A DNA stretch of 64,000 nucleotides, from NCBI GenBank assembly GCA_937924775.1, contig CALDUT010000010.1, forward strand, positions 248,001 to 312,000. Direction: 5' to 3'. This document shows, piece by piece, positions 57,605-64,000 of this stretch. Source of the stretch: an uncultured Gemmata sp. Lineage in GTDB: Bacteria > Planctomycetota > Planctomycetia > Gemmatales > Gemmataceae. The notes beneath the pieces are model-generated. The model saw nothing but the letters and a program-made list of their open reading frames with translations. It ran no database searches and had not been told where the DNA came from. The position numbers were made by a program, and so were the translations under genes. Every line of letters begins with the position of its first letter. Position 1 is the first letter of the stretch.

Positions 57605-58963
57605 TCATTTCATGGGTTTCGCATAGTCGCCGCGTATGAAACCGCTGTCCGTGGGTGGATTGTAGTGGATGTCGAGATCCGGCGTTTCCAACCGCTGCGA
57701 ATCGCGAACGCGGGATTCCAACGCGTAGTCGAGAATGCCACCGGTTAGGAGCGTGCGTTCCACGGGGTAAGGGGGTTTGCCAGTGGCGAAAAAGGTCTCA
57801 ATGTGCATACTCAACGCTTCCAAAAATGCCGCACCAGGCGGGGGCGGAAGCCAAAACAGGCACGACTGCGGCTTCTTCTTGGGCTCTCCGCGGGCCGCGA
57901 AGGTTTCGTCGGCCACGTGACCGTCCAACTGCAGCACTGCCGCTTGCAAGCCGTCGGTGTATTCGATGAGGAAAGCGATCGGGCCTTTGACGAAATTGCC
58001 CCATGTGGTCGGGCGGGGGAAACGTCGGCAGTTGTCGCGGATGTCACCCACATTGCGGGATACACTGTGTCCCAACGCATGTTCCAATAATTCCCATGAC
58101 CAGCGGCCGTCGTCCCCGGCTTTCCAGACAGCGTCGCCTTGAAGGCAAGTGACCGCTTTCACCCCTTGGCGGGCCGGTTCACGTTGAGTATTCGTGAAAC
58201 GCCGCTCCACCATGCATTGCAGGGTTTCTAACGCATGAATCCCGTAAATTTCCAATTCCCCGCGAGACGCAACGAGGGCTTCGCTGATCGGTGTGCCAAG
58301 AGGAATTTCCAGCTCCGGACGCCGCCATGTGACCGGCAGCGACGAACCGGCCATCAATGGGAAATTCATTTTGTGAGCTTGAGCAACCATCTCCGCAGCA
58401 CGTTTCCGATCGTAACTGAGGTGCTTGTCGCAGAACACCGGAACGGTTTGGCCGCTTTTGTCGAAAACCTTGACCACTTCTTGGAAATATTCATACCGCG
58501 GATAAAGTTTCTGGCCCTTCGCGTTGTATTTGTAATCCCCATGCTCGCAAATCAGTAGCACAGCATCCACGGCCAGCTTGCCGGTGCCCAGCGTGAGAGC
58601 ATCCTCAATACTCTCCGAAAGCCGGAACTGGAATTGCTCGGCCAGTTCGCGGCTTAAATCGGTCGCAGGTCTGACTTGCTCCACATAGGCCGAGGCGATG
58701 CCAAATTCGGGGAAGTGATGTTCCTCGCCCTTGATGTAACCATGCAGAAACCGGCCAGCGATGTGGTAGGCGTGAGAGAGGTAATGATACGTAGAGGCAA
58801 GAAGGGCGATCTTCTTCGCAGCGGGTTTGGTTCGCCGTGGTGGACGGCTCCGCCACGTTTCGGCGGCTTGGGTGGGTATCGAAGCACGGAAACCGCTGGC
58901 AGCCCAAAACGCCGTTGTCGTGGCGGACGACAGCAAAAACCGGCGGCGATCCACGGGACTCAT
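57605..58963 (-). CDS. Tat-exported protein of unknown function
   Basis: A 452-residue protein with a twin-arginine signal (SPVDRRRFLLSSATTTAFWA). The mature part begins KKIALLASTYHYLSHAYHIAGRFLHGY and has LAVDAVLLICEHGDYKYNAKGQKLYPRYEYF and a central domain with TPISEALVASRGELEIYGIHALETLQCMVERR. It recalls planctomycete proteins with Rossmann-type folds near Gfo/Idh families, but no cofactor motif is visible. No operon partner; the HEAT-repeat gene upstream is on the same strand about 200 bases away. Confidence 0.8.
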   Translation of the reverse strand: MSPVDRRRFLLSSATTTAFWAASGFRASIPTQAAETWRSRPPRRTKPAAKKIALLASTYHYLSHAYHIAGRFLHGYIKGEEHHFPEFGIASAYVEQVRPATDLSRELAEQFQFRLSESIEDALTLGTGKLAVDAVLLICEHGDYKYNAKGQKLYPRYEYFQEVVKVFDKSGQTVPVFCDKHLSYDRKRAAEMVAQAHKMNFPLMAGSSLPVTWRRPELEIPLGTPISEALVASRGELEIYGIHALETLQCMVERRFTNTQREPARQGVKAVTCLQGDAVWKAGDDGRWSWELLEHALGHSVSRNVGDIRDNCRRFPRPTTWGNFVKGPIAFLIEYTDGLQAAVLQLDGHVADETFAARGEPKKKPQSCLFWLPPPPGAAFLEALSMHIETFFATGKPPYPVERTLLTGGILDYALESRVRDSQRLETPDLDIHYNPPTDSGFIRGDYAKPMK

Positions 58964-59160
58964 GGCAAACTCCTCACGCGGGTTACCAAGAGTGTATTCA
59001 CTTCCCGCCCAGAGACTATTGATGATATTACGGTCAGCGGGGGATCGATGGGCGAACTTCCTCCAACGGGGATTTCCCCCAAAATCTCAGGCAGCACAGT
59101 CAAACGCCCCTGGGCCAAGAATTCTGTTGCGGTTGGGGGCGTTATTTCCGTAGCGAGGAA

Positions 59161-59691
59161 TCAGCGTTTCCCCACACCGATAGCTTTGAGGGCATCCTTG
59201 GCAGCTAGTCCGAGCTTGCTCTTCTTATCGCCCATAGTCGCTTTCATGATTTCCCGAATCGCTGGTGCCGATTCCTTGGCCGCTGGGCCGAGAGCCATCA
59301 ATCCGCGGAGAGCCCCGATTTTCACAGCTTCATCTTTTTCTTCTTTGAGCATTTTCACCAAAATGGGCCCGGCTTTGCTGTAAGGTTCGTCGGCTTTGCC
59401 CAAAGTCTCGGCCGCTGCGGCTCGTACCGCCGCGTCCTTGTCCTCCGTGGCTTTGTAAATGTCGGGAATCGCCTCGGTGATCAGGGATTTCTTAATCTGG
59501 CCGAGTTCTCCTAAACCCTGAAGGGCTTTGATTTTCGTTTTCGCATCGGTGGCTTTTCGCAGTTGTTCCATGTACTGCTTGGCTTGCTCTTGACGCTCGT
59601 TGGCGGTAGCATCCTCGATTGCACACAGCCACAGCGTCGCGTTGAAAAGCCCCAAAGCGAGGCCAGTTTTTAGGAAACGCTGGGTTCGCAT
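59161..59691 (-). CDS. Exported HEAT-repeat protein
   Basis: A 176-residue protein with a signal peptide (RFLKTGLALGLFNATLWLCA). The rest is a short HEAT/armadillo-like solenoid: AKTKIKALQGLGELGQ, KDAAVRAAAAETLGKADE, EKDEAVKIGALRGLMALGP, and LGLAAKDALKAIGVGKR. It probably binds other proteins. No enzyme motif is seen. Confidence 0.82.
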   Translation of the reverse strand: MRTQRFLKTGLALGLFNATLWLCAIEDATANERQEQAKQYMEQLRKATDAKTKIKALQGLGELGQIKKSLITEAIPDIYKATEDKDAAVRAAAAETLGKADEPYSKAGPILVKMLKEEKDEAVKIGALRGLMALGPAAKESAPAIREIMKATMGDKKSKLGLAAKDALKAIGVGKR

Positions 59692-59866
59692 GGTCTCCCC
59701 TCCCGGTGGGCGTGTCTCATGAGCAATCTTATACCAAGTATCTCATAATATTGGGATCGCTGACGGCGTTTTTGTGTTCCCTTTTCATCCGAAATTGTGT
59801 CCAATCCAATTTCCCTCCGCAATTGCTGCTGGTAGTTCGCCTCGGATAGAATGGAGTTCAGGTTAT

Positions 59867-61126
59867 ATGGTGGCTCGGATATCGCTTGTGTGGATGGGTT
59901 GGCTCATCATGGCTCCCATTTCCGCAGAAGATTGGCCCAGCTGGCGCGGTCCCCGGTCTGACGGGACCGTAACGGATCAGGGCTTCCCGTGGAAGTGGAC
60001 GGCGACGGACAACGTGAAGTGGAAGCTGGAATTGCCGGGCACTGGCCATTCCTCACCGATTGTTTGTAAGGGGCGAGTGTTTGTCACCGGTTGCGAAGAG
60101 GCGGATCAAGCCCGAGTGCTCTATTGTGTGGATCGCAGTAATGGCAAGTTGCTGTGGAAGAAAACGGCCTTGGTGGCCCCTCTCGAACGCAAACACAACG
60201 AGAACAGTTGGGCCAGCTCCACTCCCGCGACCGACGGGCGTTACATCTACGTGACATTCCTCGATGCTCCGCAACTGCGGGTCTACTGTTACGACTACGC
60301 TGGGAAGTTGATTTGGCAGAAAAACCCGGGCGAGTTCCATTCCGTCCATGGGTTTTGCAGTTCACCCCTGCTATATCGTGATCTGGTTATTGTGAATGCC
60401 GATCAGGACGCCCCCAGCGGCCGATCAGCTTACATCGTGGCCCTCAACAAAACCACCGGGGACGAAAAATGGCGCATCGACCGGCCCCACAAATTGCGGT
60501 CATACTGCCCACCGGTGGTCGTGGATGTCGCCGGTAGAAAGCAACTGGTCCTGACCGGGAGCAAATGTGTGGCCAGCTACGACCCGGATACTGGCGAGCT
60601 ATTGTGGATCGTCGATGGGCCGACTGAGCAGTTTGTTTCCAGTGTCGTGGCCCACGATGGCTTGATTCTGCTAACTGCTGGCTTCCCCGTGCATTGGATC
60701 ATGGCGATCAAACCCGATGGCCGCGGCAATGTCACCCGAACGCATGTGGCGTGGTCGGTGAAGAACGAAGGTGGTTATGTCCCGTCACCGGTGGCGTATC
60801 AGGGACGGTTATATTTGGTCGATGACCGCGGCCGAGCCAGTTGTTGGGATGTCAAAACCGGCAAACAATTCTGGCAAGAGCCGCTCAGCCGTTCCAAACA
60901 TCATGCTTCCGCGGTTGTCGCGGATGGGCGAATTTACCTAACATCTGACGAAGGCATCACTTATGTTCTGAAAGCCAGCGACGAATACGAATTGCTGGCG
61001 AAGAATCCCCTCGGTGAGAAAGTTTTTGCCTCCCCGGCGTTCTCCGAGAGGGAAATCTTCATTCGCGGAGCCAACCACTTGTGGTGCATCCAAGAAACAG
61101 GTGCGGACAACCAAAAGTGCCCATAG
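59867..61126 (+). CDS. Exported PQQ-propeller (outer membrane assembly BamB-like fold) protein
   Basis: A 419-residue secreted beta-propeller. The signal peptide is VARISLVWMGWLIMAPISA and the mature start is EDWPSWRGPRSDG, the standard planctomycete PQQ-like opening. Repeats include GHSSPIVCKGRVFVTGCEE, SNGKLLWKKT, KTTGDEKWRID, DTGELLWIVDG and KTGKQFWQE. Ligand and activity unknown; most such proteins do not need PQQ. ATG 59867 is chosen because it begins the signal peptide; the frame extends to 59774. Confidence 0.88.
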   Translation: MVARISLVWMGWLIMAPISAEDWPSWRGPRSDGTVTDQGFPWKWTATDNVKWKLELPGTGHSSPIVCKGRVFVTGCEEADQARVLYCVDRSNGKLLWKKTALVAPLERKHNENSWASSTPATDGRYIYVTFLDAPQLRVYCYDYAGKLIWQKNPGEFHSVHGFCSSPLLYRDLVIVNADQDAPSGRSAYIVALNKTTGDEKWRIDRPHKLRSYCPPVVVDVAGRKQLVLTGSKCVASYDPDTGELLWIVDGPTEQFVSSVVAHDGLILLTAGFPVHWIMAIKPDGRGNVTRTHVAWSVKNEGGYVPSPVAYQGRLYLVDDRGRASCWDVKTGKQFWQEPLSRSKHHASAVVADGRIYLTSDEGITYVLKASDEYELLAKNPLGEKVFASPAFSEREIFIRGANHLWCIQETGADNQKCP

Positions 61127-61143
61127 CTGTTCCCTGACGGGTA

Positions 61144-61160
61144 AGCATCAGCGTGATGCT
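61144..61160. terminator. Hairpin between convergent PQQ-propeller and MoSto-like genes
   Basis: A perfect seven-base stem AGCATCA/TGATGCT with a three-base loop in a 93-base convergent gap. No T tract on either side, so the terminator role is tentative. Confidence 0.35.
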
Positions 61161-61219
61161 AGAGCAACCCTGTCGCCCAAGCTTTCAGGAAAACGGCTCC
61201 AACGGACCTTTTGCTCCCA

Positions 61220-62041
61220 TCACTCTGCGGTGATAATAGTTCCAACGTGTTCACCCGCCAATGCCCGGGTCAAAAGCCCGGGTTTCAACCCATTGATGAT
61301 CTGGACCGACCGAACATGATGGGCTTTTTGTAAATACCCTAGAACTACGCGCTCGATGACCAAATCGTTAGGGTCCATCGCGAGTAATTCTGGGGCACTA
61401 ATGCGCGGAATGAAAGTCGCGGACGGGTTCTTTTTGGGATCGTCCGTGTACAACCCGTCCTCGTCTTTGATATAAATCATGGACCGTGCCCCCAGAAATT
61501 CGGCCATGAGATACACCCCGGCGTCGGTCCGGTTCGCAGGAATGCGACCGGTTTCGGGTGGGCGTTCCCAATGGTGAAACGGGGGCATCCCCACCATTAC
61601 CGGAATACACCCGGCCCGCAGATAAAGCGGCAGCTTCTCGAATTCTTCGAAGCTCATCAAAATTCCCCCGTGTTGCGCCAATAGCATCTGCATCAGATGG
61701 GCGTTTTGCAGTGCCGTCGAAGCTCCCATGGCAGCCAGAATTCCTGTCGGCAGCCCCAATTCCAAACCCAAGCTGTAAGCATGCCGCGACCGGGTGCCGC
61801 CGCCCATACCAATCAGAAGCTGATACGATTTTGCACAGGCCGCGATCTCATCCACAAGTGGTGCAACGGCCGATCGACCCCGATCAAAGAAGCTCTGCCC
61901 CCCGACTTTGATCACGTTGACGTGGGGCAGGACGCGAATCGGCGGTCCATAAGCCGTTTCATGTAACAAATCGACGGCATCCAGCGTACCTTCGCGCAGC
62001 GGTGTGGCGATGGTTTTGCGTGCGGGAGCTTCAGGAAGCAT
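61220..62041 (-). CDS. mosB: Molybdenum storage protein beta-like subunit (amino-acid-kinase fold)
   Basis: A 273-residue protein of the UMP-kinase/amino acid kinase fold, closest by memory to the Azotobacter MoSto beta subunit. Matching stretches are VNVIKVGGQSFFDRGRSAVAPLVDEI, LLIGMGGGTRSRHAYSLGLELGLPTG, VMVGMPPFHHWERPP, ANRTDAGVYLMAEFLGARSMIYIKDEDGLYTDDPKKNP, FIPRISAPELL and ALAGEHVGTIIT. MoSto is an alpha3beta3 cage that stores hundreds of molybdate or tungstate oxides, using ATP. The HHW loop provides His residues near where MoSto binds its clusters. The start overlaps the upstream paralogue by eleven bases. UMP kinase is the main alternative, but the VGGQS...DRGR and KDEDGLYTxDPK pattern favours MoSto. 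Confidence 0.83.
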   Translation of the reverse strand: MLPEAPARKTIATPLREGTLDAVDLLHETAYGPPIRVLPHVNVIKVGGQSFFDRGRSAVAPLVDEIAACAKSYQLLIGMGGGTRSRHAYSLGLELGLPTGILAAMGASTALQNAHLMQMLLAQHGGILMSFEEFEKLPLYLRAGCIPVMVGMPPFHHWERPPETGRIPANRTDAGVYLMAEFLGARSMIYIKDEDGLYTDDPKKNPSATFIPRISAPELLAMDPNDLVIERVVLGYLQKAHHVRSVQIINGLKPGLLTRALAGEHVGTIITAE

Positions 62042-62894
62042 TGGCTAACTCCGTCGATGAGGAAGGCGCGGTGATCACCGTACCCACTGGCTCGCCCGCT
62101 AAAGCGCGGCGGAGCAGTTCGGGCTTCAGACCATTGATAATCTGAATCCGGCGGGTGTTGCGGGCATGAATCATACTTTCAAGAACCGCCCGATCGATAA
62201 TCAGCTCGGGGAAATTCCCCTCCAACACTTCCTGGGCGGTGATGGAAGGGATGAAGCGGGCTTGCCGATGGCGTTTGGGATCTGCGGAGTAAAGCCCGTC
62301 CTCATCTTTGACAAAAATCATGGACGCAGCCCCCAACACTTCACTAACCATAAACAAGCCGAAGTCTTCCCGATAATGAGGGATGCGTCGCGAACCGGTG
62401 GGGGGTTCCCAATAGTGATAGGGGGGCATACCGCTGAGAATGGGAATCATGCCCGAGGCCAACCACAGCGGCAGAACCACATAGTGATCTTTGTGGAGTA
62501 CCACCCCGCCATGCTTGGCCAAAAGCGCCTGAACCATGTAACGGTTCTGCTCATTGACGGCACCCGCGACCATGGCCAGCCCACCTGTTGGAATGCCCAA
62601 ATCCAACGCGATGTGGTAAGTGTGTCGCATCCGAGCCCCACCGCCGACACCTACGAGAATTTTGTACTTCTGCCGGCAGCGCACAATTTCCTCCAATAAT
62701 GGTACCAAGGCCGCTTTCCCACGGTCGAGGATACTGGCTCCGCCGATGTGAATCACATGAACATCAGGAAGTATGGGGAGGACCTGTTGCTGGTCGGTTG
62801 CAGTCAAAACCCGACGATCCATCAACGATTCCCGCATCAGCGGACTGCGGATGTGAGTGCGGCGACCATCGGCTTCTTGAAAGATTTCGTTCAT
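62031..62894 (-). CDS. mosA: Molybdenum storage protein-like subunit (alpha-type partner)
   Basis: A 287-residue paralogue of the next gene, with the same MoSto layout: VIHIGGASILDRGKAALVPLLEEIV, LVGVGGGARMRHTYHIALDLGIPTGG, ILSGMPPYHYWEPP, GLFMVSEVLGAASMIFVKDEDGLYSADPKRH, FIPSITAQEVL and ALAGEPVGTVIT. ATG 62894 is chosen because AAGGAGA lies five bases upstream; the frame extends to 63068 but that lies inside the upstream gene. The start overlaps the ECF-like stop (ATGA). Two different subunits in tandem fit an alpha3beta3 cage. Which is alpha is inferred only from pairing. Confidence 0.82.
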   Translation of the reverse strand: MNEIFQEADGRRTHIRSPLMRESLMDRRVLTATDQQQVLPILPDVHVIHIGGASILDRGKAALVPLLEEIVRCRQKYKILVGVGGGARMRHTYHIALDLGIPTGGLAMVAGAVNEQNRYMVQALLAKHGGVVLHKDHYVVLPLWLASGMIPILSGMPPYHYWEPPTGSRRIPHYREDFGLFMVSEVLGAASMIFVKDEDGLYSADPKRHRQARFIPSITAQEVLEGNFPELIIDRAVLESMIHARNTRRIQIINGLKPELLRRALAGEPVGTVITAPSSSTELANAS

Positions 62895-63994
62895 GGATTC
62901 TCCTTGACGGGGCCGAGCAGAATCGGTTCGGTCGTTGTGGGTGTCAGGGCATGGTCCCATTCCTTCGCTTCCGGCAGTCGATCGGTGGGAAATGCCCGCA
63001 AGACCGCAACCGTCACGAAGCCACTCAGGAAACCCGCCACCAGCGTGGGAAAGAGTTTCACACCCCACAGCATATAGACTTCAACGCGTGTACCCAGGAG
63101 TAGTAACACGAGCAATTCTGCCGCCAGTCGGGCCAGGCCGGCCAACAACCCCACTCCACAGTAAACCCAGGCTCGCAGGGGGAGCCGGCGTACCAGCGGC
63201 ATGACGAGGTCGATCAGCAAACCCGGGGCGAGGTGTTTGAGAACTTCAAAAATGCCGAACCGACCATCGCCTTGCAACAAGGCGACCACACCCATCACGG
63301 CCCCGGCGGTGGTACCGCCCCATCGGGTGTAGGTCAGACGAGCTGCCAGCAAATACAGGGGAAACAGCAACAGTGTTTTGTGCCCGCTGGCAATGGGCAC
63401 TCCCGGCAGCAGCTTCAGCATTTTGAAACCAATCATCATCAACCCGATACCGGCAATCACCGCGACGTCGTTGGCCAAACGCGGGTCCAGTGGTTCGGGC
63501 TCATCGGTTTCGAGCTGCAGACGGGCCTCGTCGAGGGCATTTCGTATGGCCACGGTGAAGAAGGCCACATCTCCGCAGATCAGCCGTCGCAATACGGTCA
63601 GAAATCCGGGGGAATGCGCATTTCCCGGTTGGCGGCGAAGCCCCCCGCTGGTGGGCGATTCCAGGCCGCTGAGTTTTGCCAAAATCAGGTTCAGCGGATA
63701 AACGAACAGCTTGGGCAGGCCGAGCGTGCGTAAACCGACTACCAAATCCGTCCGTGGACCGGTCAGACGCACAACCGCGGCAGCCAAAAGTATCGTCAGA
63801 ATCTGCAGACTCAGGAACGCCGCGAGGGCAGCACCGCCCAAGTTGATCCACACCAAGCGACCGAATATCGTCACCGCGTGCCAATCTGCTGCGATCCGTT
63901 CCTCGTCTCCAGGCACAAAAGCGTAGACAGCGAAGAGAATCGCGAATAACCATTTCAGGCGGGTGAGTGGTCGAAGCAGCCTGCGACCGGTCAC
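62891..63994 (-). CDS. ECF-transporter-like membrane protein, T component joined to S component (start may lie beyond the edge)
   Basis: At least 367 residues, from GTG 63994; the frame is still open at the window edge, so the true start may be upstream. The first part looks like an EcfT/CbiQ T component: RLKWLFAILFAVYAFVP, then SLQILTILLAAAVVRLTGPRTDLVVGLRTLGLPKLF. The later part looks like an S component: LLPGVPIASGHKTLLLFPLYLLAARL, TTAGAVMGVVALLQGD, EVLKHLAPGLLIDLVMPLV and LWGVKLFPTLVAGFLSG. No ATPase motif is present. Its stop overlaps the start of the MoSto-like gene. An uptake role for molybdate, tungstate or another metal is inferred from this pairing. Confidence 0.6.
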   Translation of the reverse strand: MTGRRLLRPLTRLKWLFAILFAVYAFVPGDEERIAADWHAVTIFGRLVWINLGGAALAAFLSLQILTILLAAAVVRLTGPRTDLVVGLRTLGLPKLFVYPLNLILAKLSGLESPTSGGLRRQPGNAHSPGFLTVLRRLICGDVAFFTVAIRNALDEARLQLETDEPEPLDPRLANDVAVIAGIGLMMIGFKMLKLLPGVPIASGHKTLLLFPLYLLAARLTYTRWGGTTAGAVMGVVALLQGDGRFGIFEVLKHLAPGLLIDLVMPLVRRLPLRAWVYCGVGLLAGLARLAAELLVLLLLGTRVEVYMLWGVKLFPTLVAGFLSGFVTVAVLRAFPTDRLPEAKEWDHALTPTTTEPILLGPVKENP

Positions 63995-64000
63995 ACCCCC

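Noticed and set aside
59103-59143. Inverted repeat downstream of the HEAT-repeat gene
   Set aside because: An eight-base stem with a 25-base loop and no T tail; too weak to call a terminator.
62895-63068. N-terminal extension of the MosA-like gene
   Set aside because: It lies inside the upstream gene and matches nothing; ATG 62894 has a strong ribosome site.

Overview
The window is about 64 kb of GC-rich bacterial DNA that looks like a planctomycete chromosome, most likely of the Gemmata type (Gemmataceae). This is inferred from gene content, not from a marker gene. The evidence is a secreted protein with DUF1587/1592/1588/1585-type modules and a CxxCH haem motif next to a Tat-exported DUF1552 protein, Tat-exported Gfo/Idh-type proteins, WD40/PPC and PQQ-propeller secreted proteins, a Gemmata-style kinase-like protein, and a C30-type carotenoid operon. 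I see no rRNA, CRISPR array, insertion sequence or prophage. There is one tRNA, tRNA-Asp(GUC).

Layout, left half. Positions 1-1622 hold a thiamine-phosphate synthase (ThiE) fused to a Clp-N-like domain and cut by the left edge. Next come a TolC-like protein and an orphan PhnD-like binding protein (1.8-4.2 kb), then a type IIA topoisomerase pair, A before B (4.5-8.9 kb). A five-gene minus-strand carotenoid operon at 8.9-15.0 kb carries two CrtN/CrtP desaturase/oxygenases, an acyltransferase, a glycosyltransferase and an SDR. A PLP-dependent desulfhydrase/deaminase, a WD40/PPC secreted protein and a dipeptidyl-peptidase IV-like enzyme follow. The glycine cleavage system gcvT-gcvH-gcvPA-(small ORF)-gcvPB lies at 22.2-27.2 kb with a YbjQ-type protein behind it. 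After that come a lone receiver protein, a zinc-ribbon membrane gene broken by an in-frame TAG, and the KtrAB potassium system (28.8-30.9 kb).

Layout, right half. A sialidase-like protein, a Gfo/Idh oxidoreductase and a BON-domain protein lead to the tRNA. Then come a HAD phosphatase/TIM-barrel/degenerate-kinase operon, two tandem aspartyl-protease/PDZ proteins, a redoxin-cytochrome c-copper monooxygenase-like fusion, a 1124-residue unknown membrane protein and a divergent PAC2 protein. An AT-richer SDR/desaturase/secreted-protein segment occupies 47-50 kb. A MoxR/VWA pair, the DUF1592-type and DUF1552 cassette, a Tat protein, a HEAT-repeat protein and a PQQ-propeller protein follow.

The most interesting system is at the right edge (61.2-64.0 kb). 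Two adjacent, overlapping genes strongly resemble the two subunits of the Azotobacter molybdenum storage protein. They are translationally coupled (ATGA) to a membrane protein that looks like an ECF-transporter T component joined to an S component. I infer an uptake-and-storage operon for molybdate, tungstate or another oxyanion or metal. The upstream end of this operon is cut off by the window.
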